DNA of 64,000 bases from Symbiodinium natans (GCA_905221605.1 CAJNDS010002169.1:539967-603966); one strand, 5' to 3'. Shown: positions 39,753 to 46,975, numbered from the stretch's first letter. Notes: generated from the sequence alone by a model not told the origin. Made by a program: numbers and translations.

Positions 39753-42700
39753 AGCCCCATCAGGAAGTCTCTCTGGGGGGCGGTACAGTACTTGATGATG
39801 AGATCCTGCGCAAACTTGCCAAGCGCCTGCCAGGACAGCGGAATATCACTGCTACTGTTCCTACGATTCTGAAGATGTCTAGTTCTGCCGTGACAACAAT
39901 GATTACCGTGGCAACTCTCATTAGCAGCACTCAAACCCCACACGAGACATGTGCTCGCTAGATCTCTCCTTCGGCGTGAAGGAGACCACCACGTTGGTGT
40001 TCTGCAGGGGAGCCAGCTTGCCCTTCATTGGCTGAATGCTCATATGTGGTACCTGGCGGGAAATTGAAGAGCTGAGTTTTTCGGAGGCATTACCCAACTC
40101 TCTCCTGCTGCTGGGCGCACACGAGGGATTTCAAAGTCTAAGGGCATGCTTTGCGCGGCGTTGGTGATCCGAAGGACAATGTCTCGCCTGGCAAAGGCGG
40201 AAAACACCAGTCATGCAAGTCATGCCACAGGTGGGTCGATCGGCAGTTCTCACAGAGTGTAGATTGCGCCTGTGGTTCACAGGGCACTGGCCAAACTGCA
40301 GCATGTCGGGAGAAACCTCGCAGGCGCGAGACAAAGATGCAGTCCACAAGTATGTTCGGTCTGGTTGAACAGAAAGATAGCAATAAGAAGAAAAACACCA
40401 ACATAGTGATAATAAACATAGTAACTCAACAACTTTCATCATCAACACAAATATCACAAGCATGTCAAATACTCATAAGAATAAGAAGACTAATCGTAAG
40501 CAGCACTAAGAACAACAATACAGCAAATGCTCTGCGGTGCCTTGAGGGCCGGCAGCACTGCCGTGCCCAGCAGTTTCAAAGGTAGAGCCAGGTTGAGCTC
40601 CTGTCCCAGCGCACCAGGGCTAGCGGCTTTTAGAGCTTTGCTTTAGGCTATGTTATCGCCACGAGACCTTGTTGAAAACTGGTCGGAACAGTCACAGCCG
40701 AGCATGTGCCGACTGCCGTCCTCGCTTTCAATCTTACCGGCAAACTCGTGTCGCGCGGAATGACGCTCAGGCGTCCGATTGCAGAGGAAGCCCTGCCAGC
40801 CAGAAGACAACTCCGCTCAGTCTGCTTGCTGGCAGCAAAAACAAGGCCCCCCTAGCCCAATGAGGCTCAGCCGCAAACCCGGCCTGGCCCTCCCTGAAAA
40901 CAGGCGGCGCAAAAGTGAATTCCAAAGGGACGCTGCCAAACGCAGGCACCTGGAGGAGGGTGTGGGGTTTCGAGTTATAGGGTCTCGGGTTTTTGGGTTA
41001 TAGGGTTCAGGGCTTCAGGGCTTCAGAGTTTTCAGGGTGTGGGGGCTGAAGGGCTTTAAGGTTTCAGGATTTAGGTCTAGGGGCTTTTTTTCAAGCACCC
41101 ACATGTTGAGGCATAGGCCGGCAAGCCGCGCAACATGGATACGAGCGTCGGTGCTTTGGGTCCCTAAGCCCTAAACACCCAAAGTCCCCTAGTTGCATGA
41201 GTGGCACAGTTCCTGCAAACGGTGTCACGCTGAGCGGCTGCTGCGCCTTCGAAGCGGACTCTTCACACAAGCTTTGACAACATGTATGTTTCAAGGGCAC
41301 ACTCGTATGGCACAAGTGGCAAGGAGCTGAAGCAACGAAGTCCACAACCGAGCATGGCATTTTCAAGTAGCTGGAGGCTTCCGAGCGTCGCCAGCGACAC
41401 GCTCAACAAATGGGAGGGGGGCGGGGTCTACGTGACAGACCCGCTTGTGGACGACAAAGGCCCCAAGATTTGGAACAACCCCCTCAGTTGGAAGAATCAG
41501 TCGCGCATGCCTTCTCCACCGTCTCCTTGGGGCACGAGGCGCCGGGCAGGGTGCCAAGAGCGCTGGCCATGCCTCGACAGCCCGCTCTCATACTTGTGGG
41601 CTTTCGTAGTATACAGGGTTTAGGGCTTCGAGTTTTTAACATGCGAAAAGAGGACCATGAGTCAGAGAGCTCGTCTAGGACCGGTAGCGAACCTAGATGA
41701 TGTATGCGACCCCGCCGGGTGCCTTCTTTCGGATGAAGTTGAACCCTTGTCTGGAGACAGCAATATAAAGACCACATGACGGTAATGTGTCGCAGTACAT
41801 GTGTCGTAGTAGTAAATAGAAATACACAGCCGTATATGCACAGTGTATAGCCCTGAGTGTACAACCCCTGCGAAAAGTAATAAGGTCTGAGGTCCGGGCC
41901 GTCCCCCTCATGTGCCTGGCACACTGATGCGAAAGTGCACTGGTGACAAAGCTAGGGCTTGGTGCTCAGGGTCGAGCTACGTGATATTGTATACACAACA
42001 ACCTACAGGGCTAAGAGGTGCAACCCCTAAACCCTAAACCCTACAACCCAAGCCCTTAAACCCTAAATAACCCCTAGTCTCTAAACCCTAAACCCTACAA
42101 CCCAAGCCCTTAAACCCTAAATAACCCCTAGCCTCTAAACCCTAAACCCTCAAACCCGAAGGATGTCCTCCAACACAGAGGCGCTGAAGCCGCAGGAGGT
42201 CGGCCCGTCGTTGACGAGCTCCACGCGCAGGGTCTTGCCGGGAGGAGGGTTTAGGGTTTAGGGTTTAGGGTTTAGGGTTTAGGGTTCAGGGTTTAGGGTT
42301 TAGGGTTCTGGGTTCTGGGATCATGGCTTTGTCCAGCTTTAGGGTTTAGGCTTTTGGGGTCTCGGGTTTACGGGAAGGGTCGCATGCCCAAAGTTGCACA
42401 GTTGAGTTGACTTCAGCGACGGCTTTGCGGCGTCTAAGAGCGTACTCCGTTAGGGTTTAGGGTTTGGGTTTAGGGTTTAGGGCTTAGGGCTTAGGGTTTA
42501 GGGTTTAGGGCTTAGGGCTTAGGGTTTAGGGTTTAGGGTTCAGGGTTCAGGGTTCAGGGTTCAGGGTTCAGGGTTCATGGTTCAGGGTTCAAGGGTTCAG
42601 GGTTCAAGGGTTCAGGGTTCAGGGTTCAGGGTTCAGGGTTCAGGGTTCAGGGTTCAGGGTTCAGGGTTTTTGAAGTTCCTGACTTTGCAGAGCCTTCGTC

Positions 42701-45428
42701 AGGCCATGGTACAAATTCCCGAAGTCCAGGCTGCCTGTGCTGCAAGTAAACTCGCCACTCTAAGAAGGGAGCTCAAAAAAAAGGGGAACTGCACCCTAAG
42801 CCCTACAGTAAACCCCTTGAACCCTAAACCCTAAACCCTAAACCCCCTAAACCCTAAACCCCTTAAACCCCTTAAACCCCCTAAACCCCCTAAACCCCCT
42901 AAACCCCCTAAACCCCCTAAACCCCCTAAACCCTAAACCACTAAACCCCCTAAACCCCCTAAACCCCCTAAACCCCCTAAACCCCCTAAACCCCCTAAAC
43001 CCCCTAAANNNNNNNNNNNNNNNNNNNNNNNNNNNNNNNNNNNNNNNNNNNNNNNNNNNNNNNNNNNNNNNNNNNNNNNNNNNNNNNNNNNNNNNNNNNN
43101 NNNNNNNNAACCCCCTAAACCCTAAACCCTGCGCCCTAAACCCTAGTGGGCACACGGGCTCCTCCCTGCCAGGCTGCTTATGACCTGTCCATCTTTGTAG
43201 ACCTGCAGCGTCTGGTCGACGCACTGGGCATGCACATCCACCGTCCTTTTGGGGAATATGGAGTTGGGATGTTCCCCCCTTATACCAGCAGCTCCTTAAT
43301 AGGGATTCTAGTACCCCCCCCCCCCTCTAATCCGTATTCAGGACTGTTAGTATAATGGAGGGGAACATCCCAAAATATAGGGTTCGGAGGATTGAAGGCT
43401 TTTGGACAAATACCACAGCCAAGATTGTTGAGAGCGAGAAGACTCATGGGGATGTGCAGGAACTCTTCTTCGTTGGTCACACTAAGGCTTGTAGGGTTCC
43501 AGGGCCTAGGGCTTGGGGCTTAGGGTCTAAAATTTTGCCAAACACAGTCCTGTTGGAGGCCACAAGCGAGCTGAGCCCATGCAGATTGAGCTGAACAAGC
43601 TCGTGAACGTTGCCCGGTGTCCTCGGCCAAACATTTCTAAACCCCGAGTCCCAAGCGCCTGAAAACCCCCCAAAAAAATAAAAGCACTGGACTTACTTTA
43701 GTTAAGCCCCAGATGGCTCACAACCCTAGAATGCCAAACACCTAAACTCGAGGCCCAATTCAATTAGCCACCCAAACCCTAAGCCCAAAACATCACAAAA
43801 ACTCCTTACCCCTTACAAGGATTTGGGGGAACCTTCTCTAGAGCAGTACACCAAAAAGCCGTAGAGATCTCTTCCTCTCTCTGGGACTAAGGAAGAGGGC
43901 TCACATTTTAGGGTTTGTGATTGTGTTGGAGGGTAGCCATGCTTAAACCCGAAAGCACTCTCTCAAGCCGATGTATTATGGTCCTTTTTGGGCTGCCTCT
44001 TGTCCATGAAAAGACCCGAAGTTTGAACGACACAAAGGGGGCCCAGATGCTCTGCGGGCCTTAAATGCGACAGGGTGCTCCTGCGTCAGTTCGAGCTTGA
44101 CTCGCTTGACATCCTCCGAGCTGCCAGCAGGTCCAATCTTCCCCGAAGGTGGGTTTGGCTTCAGCGATCTGGAAGGCGAGATGAAGTCAAACCTTGGATG
44201 TCTGAGCGTCAGCCACACCTGAACCCCAACCCGAAACCGAAGGCTTCATCCGCAAACCCTGAACTGTGAACGCGGCAAAGCGAAACAGTTAAGCTGTTAA
44301 ACAGTATCCGATGCCATTGCTGCTGCGACACGTGGCGGCTCTGGAGCCTTCATTTCTCCTGGACATAACATGAGGGTGTGCAGGTCTTGGCAAGGGAAAC
44401 ATCGCAATTCTGAAACGTAATAAAACAAATGCCAACCCTAGACAGGTGGCAGTATGATTTCTCGTTGATGAATCCGCTTGGTGACCTCAGTCGAGCGTCA
44501 TTCGAGCTCGCTCCATCAATAGGGCGTGACTGACAATGTAAGAGGTGGGCAATTGCGCCAAAGTCGACCATCGTGTCAAAGGTGATCACGGCGCACGGAG
44601 CTTTTGCACAGAGCTCTACTTCGTAGCGAAAGTCCTGAAGACAAACGGGTCGAAACGATGCACAACGTGTATCGTTTTCCTGGCTTCGCTTGGCACTGTC
44701 CGCCACTAGGAAGTCACTACAATGGCACCTCCAGCCTGCACTTTGAGTCACTTCCAGCTTTAGCATTGCCATTTCAGGGCATCATTTGTTTTGTCAAATC
44801 ACGGTCACACATGCAAATACAGGACTGTAGTGAGATTTGGATCTAGATGCAAACATGAACATTTTTAGATATGCATCTGTATATATATATATGTATACAT
44901 ATATGCGCATATCATGAGCACAGGTGTACCAATATACAATCGAAAAACATATGTTCTTGACAACATTCCCTGGCTGGGCAGCCTCGGCTGTGATGACAAG
45001 CTTGTCAACGTAGTCGTAGGGCTTCCGGGTGAGGAACTCCACATCTATCGAGACAGAGAGACCCGGCGCAACGCCGATCTCGTTCCTGACGCGGCAACAT
45101 ATGTGCCGGCAAAAAAAGCGCGCATGAGCACCCAAAGCCCACATAAAAGAGGGGCAGAAAATGTGGAGAACAAAAAGGTTGCAACCTGTACCAAGCATCT
45201 CGGTGACTACTCTGAACTCTGCAGATCTGGGCACTTCACAGCGGATGCGCTTGGCATAAGTGCTGAGATTCCTCACCACGAGGGTCTGAATGTACCTCAG
45301 TGCTCAAGCAGCTCAAGCACGAAAACATGAAAAACCACCGGTGCTGAGTCGTTGCTTTGAGGCAGCCACTTCATGTTGGCCTCGATGTTGTCAAAGGTGA
45401 TGGCCGTTGGTTCGATATGCAGGTGTCT
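10123..45428 (-). CDS. CFAP47-like cilia- and flagella-associated protein (giant multi-exon gene)
   Basis: A chain of short minus-strand exons encodes a protein whose order of signatures matches the CFAP47 family, a central-apparatus protein of motile cilia. In order: an N-terminal ASH domain with [19 protein letters not shown] and [20 protein letters not shown] (45.3-45.0 kb); many further ASH domains (44.6-22 kb) with motifs such as [16 protein letters not shown] and [13 protein letters not shown]; a CH domain with [12 protein letters not shown] and [20 protein letters not shown] (16.4-15.9 kb); the [17 protein letters not shown] signature (15.1 kb); more ASH units; and the C-terminal [18 protein letters not shown] (10.1 kb). 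Most adjacent exons join with correct phase. Exons run 26-130 bp, introns from about 60 bp to several kb. HYDIN and CFAP221 share ASH domains, but the signature order with a central CH domain favours CFAP47. The start codon and last exons are not identified. About 1,700 residues are visible; human CFAP47 is roughly 3,200. Confidence 0.8.
11208..11320. repeat. Long near-perfect hairpin (foldback)
   Basis: CTGGCTGGTTCTTAGTAGGG and its reverse complement form arms of about 50 bases around CCCTATATAATCCCTTTAAGGG. The left arm has one extra GGGAATGA unit. It resembles a small foldback element. Confidence 0.9.
12308..13171 (-). CDS. CFAP47-like exons: C-terminal ASH block 2
   Basis: 13122-13171 ([14 protein letters not shown]), 12874-12918 ([15 protein letters not shown]), 12635-12733 (33 codons, [20 protein letters not shown]) and 12308-12416 ([20 protein letters not shown]). 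All join in phase 0, with GT, GC and GA donors. FLPF...VfD.kaGEYYYEL.[10 protein letters not shown], then [13 protein letters not shown], is the conserved CFAP47 pattern. CCCTAAA tracts lie in both flanking introns (12447-12488 and 12770-12836). Confidence 0.85.
13678..13802. repeat. AC and ACACTC microsatellite
   Basis: A perfect CA run switches at about 13735 to a perfect CACACT hexanucleotide run. Other CA runs lie at about 22668-22726, 38566-38594 and 51331-51358. Confidence 0.95.
13869..14689 (-). CDS. CFAP47-like exons: C-terminal ASH block 1
   Basis: 14607-14689 continues NPSKK in phase 0 ([20 protein letters not shown]). 14320-14436 ([20 protein letters not shown], then [16 protein letters not shown]) and 14109-14169 ([14 protein letters not shown]) follow; phases around the middle exon are unresolved. 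14006-14038 ([11 protein letters not shown]) and 13869-13941 ([19 protein letters not shown]) join cleanly to read ENPFSEDAEF. Two of these introns are only about 65-70 bases, one GT-AG and one GA-AG. Confidence 0.8.
14994..15582 (-). CDS. CFAP47-like exons: [10 protein letters not shown] block
   Basis: 15490-15582 follows the CH exon in phase 0 ([20 protein letters not shown], then [10 protein letters not shown]). 15100-15186 is 29 codons ([19 protein letters not shown], then [10 protein letters not shown]) and 14994-15038 encodes [15 protein letters not shown]. The pattern [15 protein letters not shown].F...LG followed by ieLtNPskk is highly specific for CFAP47 after its CH domain. Donors are GT, GC, GC. 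A small exon between the first two cannot be excluded. Confidence 0.85.
15876..17617 (-). CDS. CFAP47-like exons: calponin-homology domain
   Basis: About 17590-17617 (AFKTLPGM, in phase with the previous exon), about 17340-17448 ([20 protein letters not shown]), 17041-17103 ([17 protein letters not shown]), 16489-16541 ([15 protein letters not shown]), 16351-16400 ([16 protein letters not shown]) and 15876-15987 ([32 protein letters not shown]). LLRWLN..., then F..DL.DSVVL..VIQSHVP, is the actin-binding-type CH core. Whether this CH domain binds tubulin or actin cannot be told. A CATA/TATA microsatellite (about 16008-16130) lies in the intron between the two CH halves. Confidence 0.8.
17817..18507 (-). 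CDS. CFAP47-like exons: helical region before the CH domain
   Basis: 18449-18507 ([19 protein letters not shown]), 18364-18391 (28-bp micro-exon, VLLNFLKQH), 18224-18269 ([14 protein letters not shown]), 18089-18125 ([11 protein letters not shown]) and 17817-17855 ([13 protein letters not shown]). All junctions are phase-consistent, with donors GC, GT, GA, GT and GC. vLLnFLk.[15 protein letters not shown] followed by [10 protein letters not shown] matches the conserved segment before the CH domain in this family. The large intron upstream (18508-20816) holds a MITE-like element (20279-20371) and possibly one linker exon near 19560-19640. Confidence 0.85.
20279..20371. mobile_element. MITE-like element, copy 1
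   Basis: Inverted ends GATGTTTCCCC and GGGGAACATC flank internal words CAGTCCTTAATAAGGATTATA and CAAGGACTGCTAGGAAACG. It belongs to a five-copy family in this window. Confidence 0.75.
20817..21481 (-). CDS. CFAP47-like exons preceding the CH region
   Basis: 21450-21481 ([10 protein letters not shown]), a probable Ser/Gly-rich linker near 21300-21385 ([20 protein letters not shown]), 20935-20972 ([14 protein letters not shown] donor) and 20817-20869 ([18 protein letters not shown]). The last two join in phase 0. This corresponds to the helical region before the CH domain. Confidence 0.65.
21949..23161 (-). CDS. CFAP47-like exons: NEGYESL / PISF / SGTTEN block
   Basis: 23108-23161 ([16 protein letters not shown]), 22927-22975 ([16 protein letters not shown]), 22414-22460 ([15 protein letters not shown]), 22309-22334 (a 26-bp micro-exon, IEFLDNES), 22149-22199 ([16 protein letters not shown]) and 21949-22008 ([20 protein letters not shown]). 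Phases match at every junction except a possible missing exon between 22927 and 22460. The order NEGYESL, iPL.inFPE, [12 protein letters not shown].akIEFLDnE, lPVSGTT.N is the strongest family match in the window, diagnostic of CFAP47 proteins just before the CH region. A CCCTAAA tract lies between the last two exons. Confidence 0.88.
23757..24688 (-). CDS. CFAP47-like exons: ASH chain downstream of the satellite intron
   Basis: Six exons with fully consistent phases: 24606-24688 ([17 protein letters not shown]), 24504-24548 ([15 protein letters not shown]), 24406-24456 ([17 protein letters not shown]), 24287-24326 ([13 protein letters not shown]), 23943-24024 ([19 protein letters not shown], then DRREIVLP) and the 27-bp micro-exon 23757-23783 (TVPLGIKS). 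Donors in order: [24 protein letters not shown]..., [10 protein letters not shown], GtvPkLtFD is the canonical ASH order. Confidence 0.85.
24949..27110. repeat. Satellite array with palindromic core and orientation switch
   Basis: Units of about 106 bases contain GTGCGTTTAGG, a short spacer, CCTAAACGCAC (palindrome), then GGGGTTTGAGGGTTAAGGGG, a TATTCTATCAGTATGAACC segment and CCTGCAC. Units at about 25150-25500 run opposite to those at 25560-27080; the switch is near 25500-25560. At the left, two 120-base related units (24949, 25069) carry GTGCGTTTTCCA...AAAACGCAC. TTTCGCGG-rich motifs lie at 24845, 25785 and 27120, the middle one in a 350-base interruption. The array fills one CFAP47-like intron. 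Confidence 0.9.
27282..30890 (-). CDS. CFAP47-like exons flanking a 2.7-kb exon-poor stretch
   Basis: About 30797-30890 encodes an acidic linker ([20 protein letters not shown]). After a long intron follow 28009-28092 ([20 protein letters not shown]), 27916-27957 ([13 protein letters not shown]), 27533-27601 ([20 protein letters not shown]) and 27282-27342 ([20 protein letters not shown]). The last two join in phase 0 through a GC donor. The second-last base state (one G left over) is completed by the next exon at 24688 across the satellite-filled intron, giving LHNADDFPIEW. Confidence 0.75.
28093..30796. other. Long exon-poor intron stretch
   Basis: Most of a 2.7-kb intron of the CFAP47-like gene. 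Unlike other introns it has almost no TTTAGGG tracts between 28.4 and 30.7 kb and retains long minus-strand frames (230 codons at 29666-30358, rich in Ala, Arg and Cys). I recognise no domain. It could be an inserted element or undetected exons. Confidence 0.4.
30898..31036 (+). repeat. TTTAGGG telomere-like array
   Basis: About 14 near-perfect GGGTTTA units preceded by GGTTCAAGGTTCA variants, inside a CFAP47-like intron. Confidence 0.95.
31491..33814 (-). CDS. CFAP47-like exons: ASH chain continued
   Basis: 33743-33814 ([19 protein letters not shown]), 33596-33652 ([19 protein letters not shown]) and 33144-33191 ([16 protein letters not shown]) continue the previous block in phase 0. Next are 32629-32755 ([19 protein letters not shown] and [18 protein letters not shown]), 32333-32394 ([20 protein letters not shown]), about 31618-31683 ([19 protein letters not shown]) and 31491-31551 ([20 protein letters not shown]). 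The motifs repeat the ASH pattern: sPvsG.i, vtFTP, LNFG, N....V, isP..G.v. The last three exons are clear by content but not all phases were reconciled. Confidence 0.75.
31746..32133. repeat. TATATAGTA and TACA microsatellites
   Basis: About 33 copies of the 9-mer TATATAGTA (one with a point change near 31940) followed directly by a perfect TACA run (32050-32130). The long open frames here (YIVYIVYIV) are repeat artefacts. Confidence 0.95.
33071..33352. repeat. CCCTAAA and TTTAGGG tracts flanking an exon
   Basis: A C-rich tract at 33071-33143 and a G-rich tract at 33244-33352 bracket the 48-bp exon 33144-33191. The GCCCAG donor of that exon abuts the CCCTAAA tract. Confidence 0.9.
34050..35521 (-). 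CDS. CFAP47-like exons: phase-consistent ASH chain
   Basis: Six consecutive exons, all phase 0: 35447-35521 ([19 protein letters not shown]), 35108-35170 ([19 protein letters not shown]), 34888-34962 ([18 protein letters not shown]), 34633-34680 ([16 protein letters not shown]), 34388-34450 ([20 protein letters not shown]), 34050-34127 ([19 protein letters not shown]). The lengths 75, 63, 75, 48, 63 and 78 are all multiples of three. Five donors are GC and one GA (after FRFGE). The chain spans the end of one ASH domain and the start of the next (INFRFGE...[11 protein letters not shown]). A MITE-like element sits in the 34680-34888 intron. Confidence 0.85.
34750..34832. mobile_element. MITE-like element, copy 2 (left end eroded)
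   Basis: Contains GGGATTATAATACCCCCTAT, TTAAGGACTGACAGTA and right end GGAACATCCC. The left terminal repeat is degenerate. It lies in a CFAP47-like intron. Confidence 0.65.
35765..39299 (-). CDS. CFAP47-like exons, less certain connecting stretch
   Basis: Candidate exons: 39235-39299 ([19 protein letters not shown]); 38280-38370 ([19 protein letters not shown]); about 38010-38060 ([20 protein letters not shown]); 37450-37735, the longest open exon here at about 95 codons ([20 protein letters not shown], later [14 protein letters not shown]); 37267-37334 ([20 protein letters not shown]); 37041-37094 ([17 protein letters not shown]); 36860-36960 ([19 protein letters not shown]); 36643-36754 ([20 protein letters not shown]); 35765-35815 ([17 protein letters not shown]). 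The compositions look coding and most start after AG|G, but they lack clear ASH motifs and I did not verify phases. They may form a linker between ASH blocks. Confidence 0.5.
37848..37992. repeat. TATACCCTAA tandem array
   Basis: About 14 units of AATATACCCT with variants (TACACCCTCA, TACCCGAA), a decamer version of the CCCTAA theme. Confidence 0.85.
39776..40949 (-). CDS. CFAP47-like exons: a well-resolved ASH unit
   Basis: Exons: 40893-40949 ([19 protein letters not shown]); 40699-40744 ([14 protein letters not shown]); 40541-40600 ([20 protein letters not shown]); 40270-40316 ([15 protein letters not shown]); 40109-40187 ([20 protein letters not shown]); 39969-40031 ([20 protein letters not shown]); 39776-39826 ([14 protein letters not shown]). 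From 40600 downward each junction joins in phase: Lys+Val, AG+G to give Arg, then phase 0 twice. Donors are GC, GC, probably GC, and GA. The series LQFGQCPVN, then SFTP, then GKFAQDLII is a complete ASH fold signature. Confidence 0.8.
41693..43245 (-). CDS. CFAP47-like exons around the assembly gap
   Basis: Exon 43185-43245 encodes [20 protein letters not shown]. Exon 42694-42734 encodes [13 protein letters not shown] and joins by a GC donor to 42168-42233, [20 protein letters not shown]. Coding stretch 41693-41745 encodes [15 protein letters not shown]; its donor is unclear because a TAG follows. LDFGN..HG then VELVNDG is a standard ASH start. The 100-N gap (43009-43108) lies in an intron filled with CCCCCTAAA repeats. 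A further probable coding piece (41500-41585, [19 protein letters not shown]) is not placed with confidence. Confidence 0.65.
42024..42672. repeat. Mixed CCCTAAA, TTTAGGG and TTCAGGG arrays
   Basis: Three arrays: 42024-42146 (CCCTAAA, with a duplicated 60-base segment), 42246-42318 (TTTAGGG) and 42446-42672, which changes from GGGTTTA to GGGTTCA midway. The exon 42168-42233 sits between the first two. Confidence 0.9.
42793..43145. repeat. CCCCCTAAA nonamer array containing the assembly gap
   Basis: The 9-base unit CCCCCTAAA, rather than the usual heptamer, repeats about 15 times before the gap and resumes after it, flanked by normal CCCTAAA units. Confidence 0.9.
43009..43108. other. Assembly gap (100 N)
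   Basis: A run of 100 undetermined bases, a conventional placeholder length, so the true size is unknown. Confidence 0.99.
43266..43371. mobile_element. MITE-like element, copy 3
   Basis: GGGATGTTCCCCCCTTATAC at the left end, TATAATGGAGGGGAACATCC at the right, with CTCCTTAATAGGGATT and TCAGGACTGTTAG inside. A C homopolymer interrupts the middle. Confidence 0.8.
43420..44634 (-). CDS. CFAP47-like exons: second ASH domain
   Basis: Exon 44551-44634 follows the previous block in phase 0 and encodes [13 protein letters not shown] then [15 protein letters not shown]. Open coding stretch 44060-44218 encodes [16 protein letters not shown] and [18 protein letters not shown] and may be two or three exons. 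Exon 43550-43621 encodes [19 protein letters not shown]. Exon 43420-43481 encodes [20 protein letters not shown]. Donors are mainly GC or GA. The hydrophobic beta-strand pattern and VDFG motif fit ASH domains. Exon edges here are less certain than downstream. Confidence 0.6.
44983..45428 (-). CDS. CFAP47-like exons: first ASH domain
   Basis: Three exons. About 45381-45428 encodes [13 protein letters not shown]. 45192-45295 encodes [18 protein letters not shown] and [16 protein letters not shown] (acceptor ACTGAG|GTAC, GT donor). 44983-45085 encodes [17 protein letters not shown] and [17 protein letters not shown], ending GCCGAG|GCTG (GC donor). The layout NxS..KRIR, VAPGLS and DVEF is the N-terminal ASH signature of CFAP47-type proteins. 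The junction between the second and third exons is not phase-consistent as drawn, so a boundary is off or a micro-exon is missing. Confidence 0.75.
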
Positions 45429-45689
45429 GCCATGAGGCACAATGGTCGCATTTCGCGACCCTTTGATCATGGCGGCTTGGCAGCTTGTTTCGCTTCTCCG
45501 GCCGCTCCAATCACGACCTACCTACCTACATGCTCGGCAATTCTGGGCGGGCCGAAATTCAACACAGATGGCATGAGCACGGCCACTGTGCTGCAGAGAT
45601 TCTATGGCCTTTTGGTGCATGCAACCCTCCAAAACGTGATCCAGACAGGGTCAGGGCTTTTAAGGTTTATGGTCTAGGTGAGATTGCCT

Positions 45690-45900
45690 AAGAGCTTCCA
45701 CGCGCATCTTTGATGCCACTGCTGGGCACACGGTGTCGGGGTATCTGCTGTGCACGACAGCAGCACGTACCCAGTGAAATGTAGCGAAACACGCAGCGGC
45801 TGTACTCAAACATTGCGATTGAGGTCATCGGCATCTGGAGCATCCTCGTCCAGCCACATTCAGTAGATGAGGGAGCCAGACAACATCTACAAGAGGAGGT
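45690..45900. repeat. Local duplication, copy 1
   Basis: Matches 46746-46975 with perhaps 90 percent identity (shared CACACGGTGTCGGGGTATCT and CGAAACACGCAGCGGCTGT). Not coding in any consistent frame; intronic or 5' flanking. Confidence 0.85.
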
Positions 45901-46033
45901 GCCCCTCCTCCTCTGCCTGAACCAGCTGCAGATCTCTACACTTCTTACCCCAGGGCTGCGGCATTGCTGAGCAATGCTTGCCCTTCCCCGCTTTGCATGC
46001 AGCCCACCCCTGGCCGCATGTGCTGCATAACCC

Positions 46034-46444
46034 TCACTCAACCATGTGACCATCAGCATCCTCTGGCTTCTTGCCTTGGGCTCGATGTCTCCTGAAACTC
46101 GCAAGGCTCCGCTTCGTGCTGCTGGAGGTAACCACCGTCCCCAACTCGAGCAATGCTGCCACGTCCGTCACAAGGTAGCTCTGGCCATCCATCTGGAACG
46201 TCGGCCCTTCGGGACCCTCTTGTATCGTCAGCTTGAGAACCTCATCGCACTTCTTGGCTCCTGCGCCTTTCCCTGACGCTTCCGGCTCCGGAAGCTTCAG
46301 CTCCTCGTCAGGCTGCTCGGAATCCTTCGCACGCTTCTTTGAGTCTGTCTGCTTGGGGCATTTTGTCGCCCGTGTAACCTTTTCCGGCGTTTCTTCACAG
46401 ATGCGTGTTGAGGAGCATAAGGGCTGCCGCGCTGGCGTTGCCAT
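46034..46444 (-). CDS. Probable coding exon of unknown assignment near the 5' end of the CFAP47-like gene
   Basis: A minus-strand frame starting MATPARQPLCSSTRICEETP contains a charged linker (KKRAKDSEQPDEELKLPEPE) and a more ordered tail (EGPTFQMDGQSYLVTDVAAL). It lies between the two ASH exon copies. It could be the N-terminus of the CFAP47-like protein or a small separate gene. I recognise no domain, and the splice ends are uncertain. Confidence 0.45.
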   Translation of the reverse strand: MATPARQPLCSSTRICEETPEKVTRATKCPKQTDSKKRAKDSEQPDEELKLPEPEASGKGAGAKKCDEVLKLTIQEGPEGPTFQMDGQSYLVTDVAALLELGTVVTSSSTKRSLASFRRHRAQGKKPEDADGHMVE

Positions 46445-46499
46445 GGCCGAGGCTCTGGGACTCAGAAAGGCTATGTGGCCTGGACCAACCACGAGACAA

Positions 46500-46640
46500 C
46501 ACCCCATACAGAACACAAAAAGCGTGTGGAGTAAAAAAGTTCGAACCTGTATCACGAGTCTTTGTGACCACTATGAACTCTGCTGGTTTGGGCACGTCAC
46601 AGCGAATGTGCTTGGCAGAAAGTTGGCAGAAAGCGCTGAG
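46500..46640 (-). pseudogene. Diverged second copy of the N-terminal ASH exon
   Basis: On the minus strand this reads SAKHIRCDVPKPAEFIVVTK, clearly related to the exon at 45192-45295 ([20 protein letters not shown]), and the flanking intron sequence is similar too. It may be an alternative first-domain exon or a dead duplicate. I see no intact upstream NLS motif in this copy. Confidence 0.6.
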
Positions 46641-46745
46641 ATTTCAGACCAAGCAAAAGCCTCAGGTCCGCAGGCCTTGCTGCAACGCAGTCACCAGAAC
46701 ATGATCCCTGTCAGGGTTTTAAGGTTATAGTCTAGGCTATCTTCC

Positions 46746-46975
46746 CTGGTCCAGATGAGACTGACTAAGAGCTTCCGCGCACATCTTTGATGCCAATGCT
46801 GGGCACACGGTGTCGGGGTATCTGCTGTGCACGACAGCGGCACATACCCAGTGAGATGTAGTGAAACACGCAGCGGCTGTTGCTCAAATATTGCGGTTGA
46901 GGTCATCGGCATCTCGAGCATCCTCGTCAGGCCACATTCCGTAGGTGAGGGAGCCAGACAGCATCTATACACTTC
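46746..46975. repeat. Local duplication, copy 2
   Basis: Partner of 45690-45900. Together with the exon copy at 46500-46640, a segment including part of the gene's 5' region was duplicated in tandem. Confidence 0.85.

Noticed and set aside
10123-45428. HYDIN as the identity of the giant gene
   Set aside because: ASH domains alone would fit, but the NEGYESL/PISF/SGTTEN, CH and LPNYVPK order and the EEPLAEEH ending match CFAP47 better. No profile search was possible, so this is judged by eye.
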